From: an uncultured Eubacteriales bacterium
GTDB lineage: Bacteria; Bacillota; Clostridia; Oscillospirales; Oscillospiraceae
Direction: 5' to 3'
NCBI GenBank assembly: GCA_900547745.1
Contig: URHT01000003.1
Coordinates: 39,220 to 103,219, forward strand
Length of the DNA: 64,000 bases
A program made the translations under genes and the position numbers. How positions within the stretch are numbered: the stretch's first letter is position 1; the number at the start of each line of letters is the position of its first letter. The notes beneath the pieces were generated by a model. That model had not been told where the DNA came from. It worked only from the letters and a program-made list of their open reading frames with translations, and made no database searches. This document shows positions 50,201-59,513 of this stretch, piece by piece.

Positions 50201-50881
50201 TCACAGCGCCATATGCTCCAGCGCGCAGCGGGCGGCGGCCTGCTCGGCCTCCTTCTTGCTGCGTCCCTCGCCGGTACCGGCCACCTGTCCGTTCAGCAGG
50301 ACGCGGAACGAGAACACCCGGTCATGGTCGGGGCCGGAGGTACCCGTCATCTCGTAGCGCAGCACCTGCTCCGGCCTGCGCTGCACCAGCTCCTGCAGCT
50401 CCGTCTTGTAGTCCCGGCGGCGCTCCTCCACCTGCTCCTCCTGCTCCTTGTCCAGCAGGACGCGGTGGATGAGGTCCCTTGCGGCGTCCATGCCCCCGTC
50501 CAGATAAACGGCGGCGAACACGGACTCCGTAGCGTCGGCCAGAATGGACGGGCGCCGCCGTCCGCCGCCCAGCTCCTCGCCCCGGCCCAGCCGCAGGTAC
50601 TCGCCCAGTCCCAGCTGCTGCGCCACCTCGTGCAGGCTCTCCTCGCACACCAGCGCGGCGCGGATGCGTGTCAGATCTCCCTCCGGCAGGTCGGGGTGCT
50701 TGGCGTACAGATACTCCGCCGTCACGAAGCCCAGCACCGCGTCGCCCAGAAATTCCAGACGCTCGTTGCTGCCGATGCCCGCGCCCCGGTGCTCGTTGGC
50801 GTAGGAGCTGTGGTACAGCGCGTTCTCCAGCAGCGCGGGGCTGTGGAAGCTGTAGCCCAGCCTCGTCTCCAAGGCATGCAT
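50201..50881 (-). CDS. rnc: Ribonuclease III
   Basis: This 226-residue enzyme has the nuclease signature NERLEFLGDAVLG, the second acidic set DATESVFAAVYLDGG, and a C-terminal double-stranded-RNA-binding domain (about 150-224; DYKTELQELVQ, GRSKKEAEQAAA). It processes rRNA precursors and structured RNAs. The ATG at 50881 is preferred; a GTG at 50887 is in frame and nearer the AAAGGA site. It follows acpP and plsX, the common Firmicute order. Confidence 0.95.
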   Translation of the reverse strand: MHALETRLGYSFHSPALLENALYHSSYANEHRGAGIGSNERLEFLGDAVLGFVTAEYLYAKHPDLPEGDLTRIRAALVCEESLHEVAQQLGLGEYLRLGRGEELGGGRRRPSILADATESVFAAVYLDGGMDAARDLIHRVLLDKEQEEQVEERRRDYKTELQELVQRRPEQVLRYEMTGTSGPDHDRVFSFRVLLNGQVAGTGEGRSKKEAEQAAARCALEHMAL

Positions 50882-50901
50882 GTTCACACCATTCCTTTCT
50901 C

Positions 50902-50930
50902 AAAAAGACGACCCCGCGCAAGCGGGGCCG
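50902..50930 (-). terminator. Terminator between acpP and rnc
   Basis: A 6-bp GC core (CCCCGC/GCGGGG) with flanking pairs is followed on the minus strand by TTTTT. It may reduce rnc expression relative to acpP. Confidence 0.65.
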
Positions 50931-50953
50931 TGTCTCGTTTCCTCTATGTCAGA

Positions 50954-51199
50954 TCAACCGAGCTTGCTGCTGAGATAGCGGACGCAATCGCCAACGGTCT
51001 TTAGGGCCGCCAGATCCTCCTCGTCGATCTCGCCGATGTCGAACTCCTCTTCCATGGCCATGACCAACTCGACCAGATCCACGGAATCGGCACCCAGATC
51101 ATCCACGAAAGAACTCTCCATGCTGATCTCATCGGCATCGATGGCAAACTGCTCGGCGATAAGATCCTGCATCGTCTTGAAGATCTCCTCCATTGTCAC
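50954..51199 (-). CDS. acpP: Acyl carrier protein
   Basis: This 81-residue acidic four-helix protein has LGADSVDLVEL, where the Ser carries the phosphopantetheine arm. It shuttles fatty-acyl chains. The start is GTG at 51199 because GGAGG lies 8 bases upstream; the ATG two codons later is 14 bases from the site. Confidence 0.95.
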   Translation of the reverse strand: MTMEEIFKTMQDLIAEQFAIDADEISMESSFVDDLGADSVDLVELVMAMEEEFDIGEIDEEDLAALKTVGDCVRYLSSKLG

Positions 51200-51275
51200 G
51201 GGGTATTCCTCCTTCTTTTTTTCTGCGAATAGAATACGGCAATCATACCGGCCTGTCAATACCTTTTTGCCTTTT

Positions 51276-52298
51276 TTATTCGGACAGCATCTGCATCTTG
51301 TCTATGTTGGCCGTGATGGCCTCCACAATACCGCTCTGCGCCACCTGCACAGCCTGCCCGACGGCGTTCTCGATGGCCTCGGCGTTGGACGCGCCGTGGG
51401 CCTTGATCACCGGCCTGGAAATGCCGATAAAGGCGGTGCCGCCCACCTTGTTGGGATCCAGCCGCGCCTTGAAGGCGTTGAGTCCCGGCATCACCAGCAG
51501 CGCCGCGAGCTTTGTCAGCAGGTTCTTCTTGAACATGCCCTTCAGCGCGGAGCCGGCAAAGGAGCCCACGCCCTCGATGCTCTTGAGCATGATGTTGCCG
51601 GAAAAGCCGTCGGTAACGATCACGTCGCAGCCGCCCTTGATGGCCTCCTTAGCCTCAATGTTGCCGATAAAGTGCAGGTCGCCCCGCTCCCCGGCCTGCC
51701 GCAGCAGGGCCAGCGTCTGCTTCTGCAGGTCGGTGCCCTTGCTGTCCTCGGTGCCGATGTTCAGCAGGCCCACCCGGGGTCTGGCCACGCCCAGCACCCG
51801 CTGCGCGTAGAAATTGCCCAGATAGGCGAACTGCACCAGATACTCCGGCGTACACTCGGCGTTGGCGCCGCAGTCGATGAGCACGGCGCTGCCGGTGGTG
51901 GTGGGGATCACCGGCGCCATGGCGGCCCGGCGGATGCCGTGGATGCGCTTGGTGATGAGGGTCGCGCCGGTGAGCAGCGCGCCGGTGGAGCCGGCGGATA
52001 CCATGGCGTCGCCGCCGCCGTTTTTCAGCAGCGTCAGGCCCACGCCCATGGAGGTATCCTTCTTCCGGCGGAATACGGTGGCCGGGTCGTCGCACATCTC
52101 CACCGTCTCCGAGGCGGGGATGATGGCCGCGCCGTCCGGCAGCTCCGTGAAGCCGCAGGCCCTGACGGCGGCCAGAATGGCGGCCTCGTCGCCGGTGAAC
52201 ACGATGTCCGTGCCGAACCGCTTCTGCGCCTGCAAAGCGCCCTTGACGATCTCCAGCGGGGCGTTGTCGCCGCCCATGGCATCTACGATGATCTTCAT
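51276..52298 (-). CDS. plsX: Phosphate acyltransferase PlsX
   Basis: This 340-residue enzyme has KIIVDAMGGDNAPLEIV, SAGSTGALLTGA, LIDCGANAECTPEYLVQFA, and VTDGFSGNIMLKSIEG. It makes acyl-phosphate from acyl-ACP for phospholipid synthesis and pairs with the adjacent acpP. The ATG at 52298 has AGGAGG 10 bases upstream; a GTG at 52304 is an alternative. It overlaps the end of trmFO by 4 bases. Confidence 0.96.
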   Translation of the reverse strand: MKIIVDAMGGDNAPLEIVKGALQAQKRFGTDIVFTGDEAAILAAVRACGFTELPDGAAIIPASETVEMCDDPATVFRRKKDTSMGVGLTLLKNGGGDAMVSAGSTGALLTGATLITKRIHGIRRAAMAPVIPTTTGSAVLIDCGANAECTPEYLVQFAYLGNFYAQRVLGVARPRVGLLNIGTEDSKGTDLQKQTLALLRQAGERGDLHFIGNIEAKEAIKGGCDVIVTDGFSGNIMLKSIEGVGSFAGSALKGMFKKNLLTKLAALLVMPGLNAFKARLDPNKVGGTAFIGISRPVIKAHGASNAEAIENAVGQAVQVAQSGIVEAITANIDKMQMLSE

Positions 52299-53608
52299 GT
52301 CCACAGTACCTCCTGCTTGATGGGCTCCAGGATCTCCAGCGCACGGCGGCTCAGCTCCGCGTTCTTGTTGCGCTTGCCCTTGACGCGGTGATCCAGCGGC
52401 GGGATGATGCCGAAATTGATGTTCATAGGCTGGAAGTCCCCCACCGATCCGTTGCTGACGTACAGCCCCAGCGCGCCGATGGCCGTCTCCGCCGGGAAGT
52501 CGATGGGCGCCTGCCCGTTGAGGCGGCGGGCCAGCTCCACGCCCGCCAAAAAGCCGCTGGCGCAGGACTCCACATACCCCTCCACGCCGGTCATCTGTCC
52601 GGCAAAGGCGATGCGCGGGTCGGCCTTCAGCCGGTAGTACCGGTCAAGGAGCCGGGGCGAATCCAGATAGGTGTTGCGGTGCATCACGCCATAGCGCAGG
52701 AACTGGGCGTTCCGCAGCGCCGGGATCATGGTGAACACCCGCCGCTGCTCCGGCCACTTCAGATGGGTCTGGAAGCCCACCAGATTGTAGATGGTGCCGT
52801 CGGCGTTGTCCCGCCGCAGCTGCACCACGGCGTAGGGCTCCTTCCCGGTCTTGGGGTCGATGAGTCCCCGTGGCTTCAGCGGCCCGAACCGCAGGGTATC
52901 CTCGCCCCGCCGTGCCATGACCTCCACCGGCATACAGCCCTCGAACACGTTCTTGTCCTCAAAGCCGTGTACCTCCGCCTCCTCGGCGGCGGTCAGCGCC
53001 TGCCAGAAGGCCAGATACTCTTCTCTGGTCATGGGGCAGTTGATGTAGTCCGGCGTCCCCTTGTCGTAGCGGCTGGCAAAATACGCGCTGTCCATGTCTA
53101 CGCTCTCGGAGGCCACCAGCGGCGCGGCGGCGTCGAAAAAGTTCAGGGTGTTGCCGCCGCCCAGCTTAGCGGCGATGGCGTCGGCCAGCGGGTCGGAGGT
53201 CAAGGGGCCGGAGGCGATGACCACGTCCCCCTCCGGGATGGACGTGACCTCTCCGGGGATCATGGTGATGTTGGGATGGCTGAGGACGGACTCCGTCACC
53301 ATCCGGGCAAAGCCCTCACGATCCACCGCCAGCGCGCCGCCGGCAGGCACCGCCGTGGCGTCGGCGCACCGCATGATAAGACTGTTCAGCTGCCGCAGCT
53401 CCTCCTTCAGCAGGCCCACGGCGTTTTCCAGCCCTGCGCCCCGCAGGGAGTTGGAGCAGCAAAGCTCCGCAAAATAATCGGTCACATGGGCGGGCGTTCT
53501 TTTCTCCGGCTTCATCTCCCGCAGCGTCACAGCCACGCCCCGCTGGGCCAGCTGCCACGCGCACTCGGAACCGGCCAGTCCCGCGCCGATGACGGTCACA
53601 TGGTTCAT
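52295..53608 (-). CDS. trmFO: Folate/FAD-dependent tRNA U54 methyltransferase
   Basis: This 437-residue flavoprotein has the FAD fold VTVIGAGLAGSECAWQLA, AELCCSNSLRG, DREGFARMV, PLVASESVDMDSAYFA, and MTGVEGYVESCASG. It forms ribothymidine in the T-loop of tRNA using methylene-tetrahydrofolate, as is usual in Gram-positives. GGAG precedes the ATG. It follows topA directly. Confidence 0.96.
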   Translation of the reverse strand: MNHVTVIGAGLAGSECAWQLAQRGVAVTLREMKPEKRTPAHVTDYFAELCCSNSLRGAGLENAVGLLKEELRQLNSLIMRCADATAVPAGGALAVDREGFARMVTESVLSHPNITMIPGEVTSIPEGDVVIASGPLTSDPLADAIAAKLGGGNTLNFFDAAAPLVASESVDMDSAYFASRYDKGTPDYINCPMTREEYLAFWQALTAAEEAEVHGFEDKNVFEGCMPVEVMARRGEDTLRFGPLKPRGLIDPKTGKEPYAVVQLRRDNADGTIYNLVGFQTHLKWPEQRRVFTMIPALRNAQFLRYGVMHRNTYLDSPRLLDRYYRLKADPRIAFAGQMTGVEGYVESCASGFLAGVELARRLNGQAPIDFPAETAIGALGLYVSNGSVGDFQPMNINFGIIPPLDHRVKGKRNKNAELSRRALEILEPIKQEVLWT

Positions 53609-53611
53609 GTC

Positions 53612-55993
53612 TTACTCCGTTTTCTCTCCGGCCTTTTTCGTGGTCTTTTTGGCCGTGGTGGTCTTGGTCGCCGTCTTTTTGGCGGCAGGCTTCCTGGCGG
53701 CGGTCTTGGACGCCGTCTTTTTGGGGGTCTTGGCAGCGGGCTTCTTCGCCGCGGCGGTCTTGGTGGTCTTAGCCGTTTTCGTGGTCTTGGCTGCCGCCTT
53801 GGCGGGCTTTTCGGCGGCAGTCTCCGCCGCCTCCGTGCCCTCCGCCGGCTTTTCGGCGGTGTTTTCCCCCTCCTCCGCCGGCTTGCGGCGGCGGTAGCCC
53901 CGCTTATCCTCCGGCAGAAAGCTGCTGCACGCCGGATTGGCGCAGAACGGCTTGTTGAAGCCGCGCCCCGCCTTCTTGAACATGGTCTGGCCGCACACGG
54001 GGCAGTCGTCCTTCACCGGCACGTCCCACGTCATGAAGTCACAGGCGGGGAACTTGTCGCAGCCGTAGTAGGTATAGCCGTTGCGGCTGGTCTTTTTCAG
54101 GATGCGCCCGCCGCACTTGGGGCAGCGGCCCGGCATCTCCACCACCAGCGGCTTGGTAAACTTGCACTCCGGGTAGCCGGGGCAGGCCAAGAACCGGCCA
54201 AACCGGCCGGACTTGATGACCATATTCCGGCCGCACAGGTCGCACTTCTCCTCCGTCACCTCGTCGGGCACCTTCAGGTACACGCCGTCCATATCCTTTT
54301 CCACCTTCTCCAGATTCTCGTGGAACGGTACATAGAACTGGCGGATCAGATCCTTCCACTGCACCTCGCCGGACTCCACATCATCCAGCTTCTTCTCCAT
54401 GCGGGCGGTGAACTTTACATCCACGATGTCCGGGAAGCGCTGGCACATCAGGTCGTTGACCACCTGTCCCAGCGGTGTAATGCGCAGGTACTTGCCCTCC
54501 TTGATGACGTACTCACGATCCAGAATGGTGGACACCGTGGGGGCGTAGGTGGAGGGCCGCCCGATGCCGTTCTCCTCCATGGTGCGGATAAGGGTGGCAT
54601 CGGTATACCGCGCCGGGGGCTGGGTGAAGTGCTGGGACGGCGCGAAGCCCTCCAGCGTCACGCTCTCGCCCTCGGCCAGCTCCGGCAGCGGGGATTCCTT
54701 TTCCTCCTTATCGTCGTCACGGCTCTCCTCGTACACAGCGGTGTAGCCCGCGAATTTCAGGCTGCTGGCGGAGCAGCGGAAGCTGTGGGCCCCCGCGCCG
54801 ATCTCCACGCTGACGCTGTCATAGACGGCGTTGGCCATCTGGCTTGCCAGAAAACGGCTCCAGATCAGGCGGTACAGCCGGTACTGCTCGCCGGTGAGGT
54901 CGCCCTTCACCTGCTCCGGCGTCAGCGCCGGGTCGGAGGGGCGGATGGCCTCGTGGGCGTCCTGCGCCCCGGCCTTAGTCTTGTAGACCCGTGCGGCCGC
55001 CGGATAGTAGCTCTGGCCGTAGCGGGAGCAGATCACATCCTTCGCCTGCGCCTGCGCCTCCACGGAGATGCGCAGCGAGTCGGTACGCATGTAGGTGATA
55101 AGACCCACCGTTCCCTCGCCGGTGATGTCCACGCCCTCATACAGCTGCTGGGCGATGGCCATGGTGCGGCGGGGGGTCATATTCAGCTTGCGGGACGCCT
55201 CCTGCTGTAAAGTGGAGGTGGTGAACGGCGGCGCGGGGGAGCGCTGCTTGTCCGCCCGCTTCACGGACTTCACCGCAAAGGGCAGGCCCTGCAGCTCATC
55301 CATCACCGCCTGCGTGTCCGCCTGACTGGACGGCTCGTACTTCTTGCCGTCCTTCCCATAGTAGTGTGCGGTGAACACGGCCCCGGCGTGGTTTTTCAGG
55401 TTGGCGTCCAGCGTCCAGTACTCCTGGGGCACGAACTCGGCGATCTCCTTCTCCCGCTGGGCCACCAACCGCATGGCCACGGACTGCACACGGCCCGCCG
55501 ACAGACCCCGCCGGATCTTCTTCCACAGCAGGGGCGACAGCTGATAGCCCACGATGCGGTCAAGCACGCGCCGGGCCTGCTGGGCGTCCACCAGATCCTG
55601 ATCGATATCCCTTGGGTGCTGGATGCTGTCCGTCACCACCTTTTTGGTGATCTCGTTGAACGTTACGCGCCGGGCCTTCTCGTCCGGCAGCTCCAGCAGG
55701 TGCTTCAGATGCCAGCTGATGGCCTCTCCCTCGCGGTCGGGGTCGGTGGCGAGATAGACGGTCTTGCTGTCCTTGGCCGCCGTTTTCAGCTCCTTGATGA
55801 TGTCCTCTTTGCCCTTGATGGGCCGGTAGTTGGGGGTAAAGTCCCCCTCCACGTCCACACCCAGCGTGCTCTTGGGCAGATCACGCAGGTGGCCCATGCT
55901 GGCCTTCACCTGATAATCGGGGCCCAGATACTTGCCGATGGTCTTGGCCTTGGCCGGGGACTCCACGATCACCAGATTCTTCGTCTTTGCCAT
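53612..55993 (-). CDS. topA: DNA topoisomerase I with lysine/alanine-rich tail
   Basis: This 793-residue type IA topoisomerase has NLVIVESPAKAKTIGKYLG (Toprim), ATDPDREGEAISWHL, SAGRVQSVAMRLV, and the active-site Tyr in LITYMRTDSLRIS. C-terminal zinc fingers follow (CDLCGRNM, CPKCGGRI, CPVCGQTM). The last 85 or so residues are low-complexity Lys/Ala/Thr/Pro (repeats of AAKTTKT and KKTATKT kind), an H1-like basic tail. It relaxes negative supercoils. The ribosome site GGAGG is 13 bases from the ATG, rather far. Confidence 0.96.
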   Translation of the reverse strand: MAKTKNLVIVESPAKAKTIGKYLGPDYQVKASMGHLRDLPKSTLGVDVEGDFTPNYRPIKGKEDIIKELKTAAKDSKTVYLATDPDREGEAISWHLKHLLELPDEKARRVTFNEITKKVVTDSIQHPRDIDQDLVDAQQARRVLDRIVGYQLSPLLWKKIRRGLSAGRVQSVAMRLVAQREKEIAEFVPQEYWTLDANLKNHAGAVFTAHYYGKDGKKYEPSSQADTQAVMDELQGLPFAVKSVKRADKQRSPAPPFTTSTLQQEASRKLNMTPRRTMAIAQQLYEGVDITGEGTVGLITYMRTDSLRISVEAQAQAKDVICSRYGQSYYPAAARVYKTKAGAQDAHEAIRPSDPALTPEQVKGDLTGEQYRLYRLIWSRFLASQMANAVYDSVSVEIGAGAHSFRCSASSLKFAGYTAVYEESRDDDKEEKESPLPELAEGESVTLEGFAPSQHFTQPPARYTDATLIRTMEENGIGRPSTYAPTVSTILDREYVIKEGKYLRITPLGQVVNDLMCQRFPDIVDVKFTARMEKKLDDVESGEVQWKDLIRQFYVPFHENLEKVEKDMDGVYLKVPDEVTEEKCDLCGRNMVIKSGRFGRFLACPGYPECKFTKPLVVEMPGRCPKCGGRILKKTSRNGYTYYGCDKFPACDFMTWDVPVKDDCPVCGQTMFKKAGRGFNKPFCANPACSSFLPEDKRGYRRRKPAEEGENTAEKPAEGTEAAETAAEKPAKAAAKTTKTAKTTKTAAAKKPAAKTPKKTASKTAARKPAAKKTATKTTTAKKTTKKAGEKTE

Positions 55994-56001
55994 AGCTTAC
56001 T

Positions 56002-57219
56002 TTATTCCTCCCTGAGTTCCACCGTCCGCAGAAAGCTTCCCGCTCCCTGCCGGCGGACATATCCGTCGATCTCCAGCATGGTCAGCGCCGACAGCACCCG
56101 CCGCACCGGCAGCTCCGTCATCACCGCCGCCTCGTCGGCCAGCAGCGGACGATCCGCCGGCAGCACCCGCAGGATGCGCTTCTGGTCGTCGGTCAGCGCC
56201 GCGCCCTCCTTTGCCGGATCCAGCACCGGCATGGCCGGTGGCTTTTCCTGTTGCGTTTCCGGCTTCGCCGGTGTCTGTGGGGATATCTCCTCCGCGCCCC
56301 TGGGCGTCTCCGGCATGGCGGCCCGGATGGGCCGCAGCTTCTGCGGGAACCGCTGCCGGTAGGTGCCCAGCACGTCCCACGCCTCCATCACCAGCCCCGC
56401 GCCGTCCCGGATCAGCTGGTTGCAGCCCCGGCTGGTATCGGCGTTGATGGGCCCCGGTACGGCGAACACGTCCCGGCCCTGCTCCAGCGCGGTATTGGCG
56501 GTGATAAGCGCGCCGCTTTTCTCCGGTGCCTCCACCACCAGCACACCGAGGCTCAGTCCGCTGATGATGCGGTTGCGCACCGGGAAGTGGCTGCCCTTCG
56601 GCTCCGTGCCCGGTGGGTACTCCGACAGCAGCACGCCGGTGGCGGCGATGTCCTCGTAGAGCCGCCGGTTCTCCGGCGGATAGATCACGTCCGCGCCGCC
56701 GCCCAGCACGGCGGCGGTGAACCCACCGGCCCGCAGCGCGCCCTGCAAAGCCGCGCCGTCGATGCCTCTGGCAAGGCCCGATATCACCAAACCGCCCTGC
56801 CGCGCCAGCTCATAGCCCAGCTGGGACGCAGTTCCCGTGCCGTAGGGCGTACACTTTCTGGTACCCACCACCGCCACGGCGGCCTCCTCGTCAAAAAGCG
56901 GCATGGAGCCCTTGCCGTACAGCAGCACCGGCGGGTCGTACATGTCCCGCAGCCGGGCGGGATAGGCCGCGTCCTCCATGGTGACGATGAACTGCCCGTC
57001 CTTGGCGCAGTCCGCCAGCACCCTCTCGGCCCGGGTCAGCGACTTGTCCGACAGGCTCTCCACCTGCTGCTTCGTGATGCCCTCCACCAGACACAGCTCG
57101 TCCGGCTGGGCATAGTATACGTCCTCGGGCGAGGAAAAATGCTCCAGCAGGAGCAGCCTGACCCGATTGCTCAGTCCCGGTGCCGTGGTCAGCCACAGCC
57201 AGTATTTCAGCGCCGCCAT
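56002..57219 (-). CDS. dprA: DNA-processing protein DprA
   Basis: This 405-residue protein has an N-terminal helical domain (HFSSPEDVYYA), the Rossmann-like DprA core (AVVGTRKCTPYGTGTA, SGLARGIDGAALQGALR, SEYPPGTEPKGSHFPVRNRIISGLS, DVFAVPGPI), and a C-terminal winged-helix DML1-like part (about 330-405). It loads RecA onto incoming single strands in transformation. The start at 57219 has GAGGAG 8 bases upstream. It lies 8 bases upstream of topA, the usual dprA-topA order. Confidence 0.95.
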   Translation of the reverse strand: MAALKYWLWLTTAPGLSNRVRLLLLEHFSSPEDVYYAQPDELCLVEGITKQQVESLSDKSLTRAERVLADCAKDGQFIVTMEDAAYPARLRDMYDPPVLLYGKGSMPLFDEEAAVAVVGTRKCTPYGTGTASQLGYELARQGGLVISGLARGIDGAALQGALRAGGFTAAVLGGGADVIYPPENRRLYEDIAATGVLLSEYPPGTEPKGSHFPVRNRIISGLSLGVLVVEAPEKSGALITANTALEQGRDVFAVPGPINADTSRGCNQLIRDGAGLVMEAWDVLGTYRQRFPQKLRPIRAAMPETPRGAEEISPQTPAKPETQQEKPPAMPVLDPAKEGAALTDDQKRILRVLPADRPLLADEAAVMTELPVRRVLSALTMLEIDGYVRRQGAGSFLRTVELREE

Positions 57220-57239
57220 CCCCTCATCTCCTCTTTCGT

Positions 57240-57995
57240 TCAGCGATAGGCCTCCCACAGCAGCACCGCCGCCGCCACAGCCGCGTTCAGTGACTCGCAG
57301 TGGGCCGCCATGGGGATGCGCACTGTCCGGTCGCACAGGCCCAGCACCTGCTCCGTCAGTCCCCGGCCCTCGCTGCCGATGGCAATGGCGCAGCGCCGCA
57401 GCGCCAGCGCCCGCGCATCCTCCGTATCGTCCCGCAGCGCCGCGCCGTACAGCGGCAGCCCCGCGTCACGGAGCCGCTGGTGCAGCGACGCCGCGTCGGT
57501 GCACCACACCGGCACCCGGAACACCGCGCCCATGGACGAGCGCAGCGTCTTGACGCTGTACGGGTCGGCGCAGCCTGCCAGCAGGATCACGCCGTCGCAG
57601 CCGAAGGCGTCCGCCGTCCGGATCACCGTGCCCACATTACCCGGATCCTGTACGCCGTCCAGCACCACATACCGCTGTCCGGCAAGCACCTCCGGCAGGG
57701 CGGTGTCCGGCATCCGGCACACCGCCAGCATGCCCTGCGGCGTCCGCATGGATGAAACGGAGGTCATCACGTCCTTCGGCACCGTCACGCACCGCACGTC
57801 CGGCGCCAGCCCCTGCGGCAGCGTCACACCGTCGCTGACGGCAAGGCTCACCACCTGCGCCCCGTGGCGCAGCGCCTCCTCCACCAGCTTGGGACTGTCG
57901 CACAGGAACTCCCCCTGCGCCCGCCGGTAGGCAGCGCCGTCCAACCGGCGCATGTGCTCCAGCAGCGGATTTTTGCGGCTGGTGATGCGTTCCAT
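57240..57995 (-). CDS. SpoU/TrmH-family RNA 2'-O-methyltransferase
   Basis: This 251-residue protein has an N-terminal substrate-binding part (RKNPLLEHMRRL, RRAQGEFLCDSPKLVEEAL) and a SPOUT domain with DPGNVGTVIRTADAFGCDGVIL, IAIGSEGRGLTEQVL and SLNAAVAAAVLLWEA. It methylates ribose in rRNA or tRNA; the target cannot be told. The start at 57995 has GGGGGGAGG upstream. It has its own consensus promoter and heads the run to dprA. Confidence 0.92.
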   Translation of the reverse strand: MERITSRKNPLLEHMRRLDGAAYRRAQGEFLCDSPKLVEEALRHGAQVVSLAVSDGVTLPQGLAPDVRCVTVPKDVMTSVSSMRTPQGMLAVCRMPDTALPEVLAGQRYVVLDGVQDPGNVGTVIRTADAFGCDGVILLAGCADPYSVKTLRSSMGAVFRVPVWCTDAASLHQRLRDAGLPLYGAALRDDTEDARALALRRCAIAIGSEGRGLTEQVLGLCDRTVRIPMAAHCESLNAAVAAAVLLWEAYR

Positions 57996-58029
57996 ACGCC
58001 CGGCCTCCCCCCGTTGTCGAATATTCTTT

Positions 58030-58058
58030 ATAATATAGGTGTGTTTTGCCGTTGTCAA
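58030..58058 (-). promoter_or_regulatory. Promoter of the trmH-dprA-topA run
   Basis: On the minus strand, the -35 is a perfect TTGACA (58053-58058), the spacer is 17 bases, and the -10 is TATTAT (58030-58035), with further A/T downstream. It lies 35 bases upstream of the first start codon. Confidence 0.8.
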
Positions 58059-58062
58059 CAGG

Positions 58063-58098
58063 AAAACAGGGAACGCCGGCAGGCGTTCCCTGTTTTTT
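58063..58098. terminator. Terminator after glmM
   Basis: A 15-bp stem AAAACAGGGAACGCC/GGCGTTCCCTGTTTT has a 4-base loop and ends in TTTT on the minus strand and TTTTTT on the plus. It lies only 4 bases from the -35 of the next promoter. Confidence 0.88.
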
Positions 58099-58107
58099 GC
58101 CGTATTT

Positions 58108-59496
58108 TTACGAAACACAGTGGCCTTTGCGGCGGATGACCTCCGCCACCTGCGCCACGCACTCCCGGCACACGGCGTCCTCCGGCGCCTCCGCCATGAC
58201 CCGCAGCACCGGCTCCGTGCCGGACTCCCGCACCAGGATACGGCCCGTTTCGCCCAGCCGCGCCGCCACGGTCTCCACGGCAGCCTGCACATCGCTGTCC
58301 TCCCGGGCGGCCTTTTTGTCCTTCACCCGGATGTTCTCCAGCACCTGCGGATAGATGGTCAGGCCCTCCAGCAGCTTGCTCATAGGCAGCTTCCGCTCCA
58401 GCATGACCTCCATCAGCTTCAGACTGGTCAGCACACCGTCGCCGGTGGAGGCGTACTTGGAGAAGATGATGTGGCCCGACTGCTCACCGCCCAGCGCGCA
58501 GCCGTTTTTCGCCATGTACTCGTACACATACTTGTCGCCCACGGCGGTCTTGGCGTAGGCGATGCCCTCCCGGTCGAAGGCGCGGTACAGCCCGAAGTTG
58601 GACATGATGGTGGTCACCACCGTATTGCGGGGCAGCTCACCCTCCTGCTTCAGGTGCTTCCCGCAGACGTAGAGGATGTGGTCGCCGGTGATGACGGTGC
58701 CCTGCTCATCCACCGCGAGGCACCGGTCGGCGTCGCCATCGTAGGCGAAGCCGATGTCCAGCCCGTTGGCCACCACGAACCGCCGCAGGGCGTCGATATG
58801 GGTGGAGCCCACGCCGTTGTTGATGTTGAAGCCGTCCGGCTCGTCTCCCATCACATAGGTCTTGGCCCCCAGCGCGTCGAACACGCTCTTGGCGATGGTC
58901 CATGCGCTGCCGTTGGCGCAGTCCAGGCCCACCTTCATGCCCTTGAAGGAAAACATCCCCAGCGAGATGAGGTAGCCCACATACCGGTTGCGCCCGGCGG
59001 TATAGTCCACCGTGCGGCCGATGCGCTCCCGCTTGGCCAGCGGAATCTGCTGCCACATCTGGCCGAACACCTCCAGCCTGCCGTCCAGATAGTCCTCGAT
59101 CAGGGCGATGGTGTCCTCGTCCATCTTCTCGCCGGTGCCGTTGATGAGCTTGATGCCGTTGTCGTAGTAGGGGTTGTGGCTGGCGGAGATCATAATGCCG
59201 CAGTCGAATGTCTCCGTCCGCGCCACATAGGACACGGAGGGCGTGGTGGTCACATGCAGCAGGTAGGCGTCCGCGCCGGAGGCCACCAGCCCGGAGGACA
59301 GCGCGTACTCAAACATGTAGCTGCTGCGCCGCGTGTCCTTGCCGATGACCACCCGCACCGGCGTCTCGTCCCCGGCGCGGCGCTTCAGCTCGCCGTAGTA
59401 CCAGCCCAGAAAGCGGCCCACCTGATAGGCGTGATCCGCCGTCAGATCCACATTGGCCTCCCCACGGAAGCCGTCCGTCCCGAAATAGCGTCCCAT
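58108..59496 (-). CDS. glmM: Phosphoglucosamine mutase
   Basis: This 462-residue phosphohexomutase has GRYFGTDGFRGEANVDLT, the active-site Ser in MISASHNPYYDNGIK, the metal loop FAYDGDADRCLAVDEQG, GGEQSGHIIF, and the phosphate-binding RESGTEPVLRVM. It interconverts glucosamine-6- and -1-phosphate for UDP-GlcNAc. It lies 17 bases downstream of the beta-helix acyltransferase gene. Confidence 0.96.
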   Translation of the reverse strand: MGRYFGTDGFRGEANVDLTADHAYQVGRFLGWYYGELKRRAGDETPVRVVIGKDTRRSSYMFEYALSSGLVASGADAYLLHVTTTPSVSYVARTETFDCGIMISASHNPYYDNGIKLINGTGEKMDEDTIALIEDYLDGRLEVFGQMWQQIPLAKRERIGRTVDYTAGRNRYVGYLISLGMFSFKGMKVGLDCANGSAWTIAKSVFDALGAKTYVMGDEPDGFNINNGVGSTHIDALRRFVVANGLDIGFAYDGDADRCLAVDEQGTVITGDHILYVCGKHLKQEGELPRNTVVTTIMSNFGLYRAFDREGIAYAKTAVGDKYVYEYMAKNGCALGGEQSGHIIFSKYASTGDGVLTSLKLMEVMLERKLPMSKLLEGLTIYPQVLENIRVKDKKAAREDSDVQAAVETVAARLGETGRILVRESGTEPVLRVMAEAPEDAVCRECVAQVAEVIRRKGHCVS

Positions 59497-59513
59497 TGCG
59501 TTTCTCCCCCTCT

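Noticed and set aside
52388..55210. A 940-codon open frame on the plus strand opposite trmFO and topA
   Set aside because: The same antisense effect. The genuine proteins on the minus strand have full family motifs throughout.
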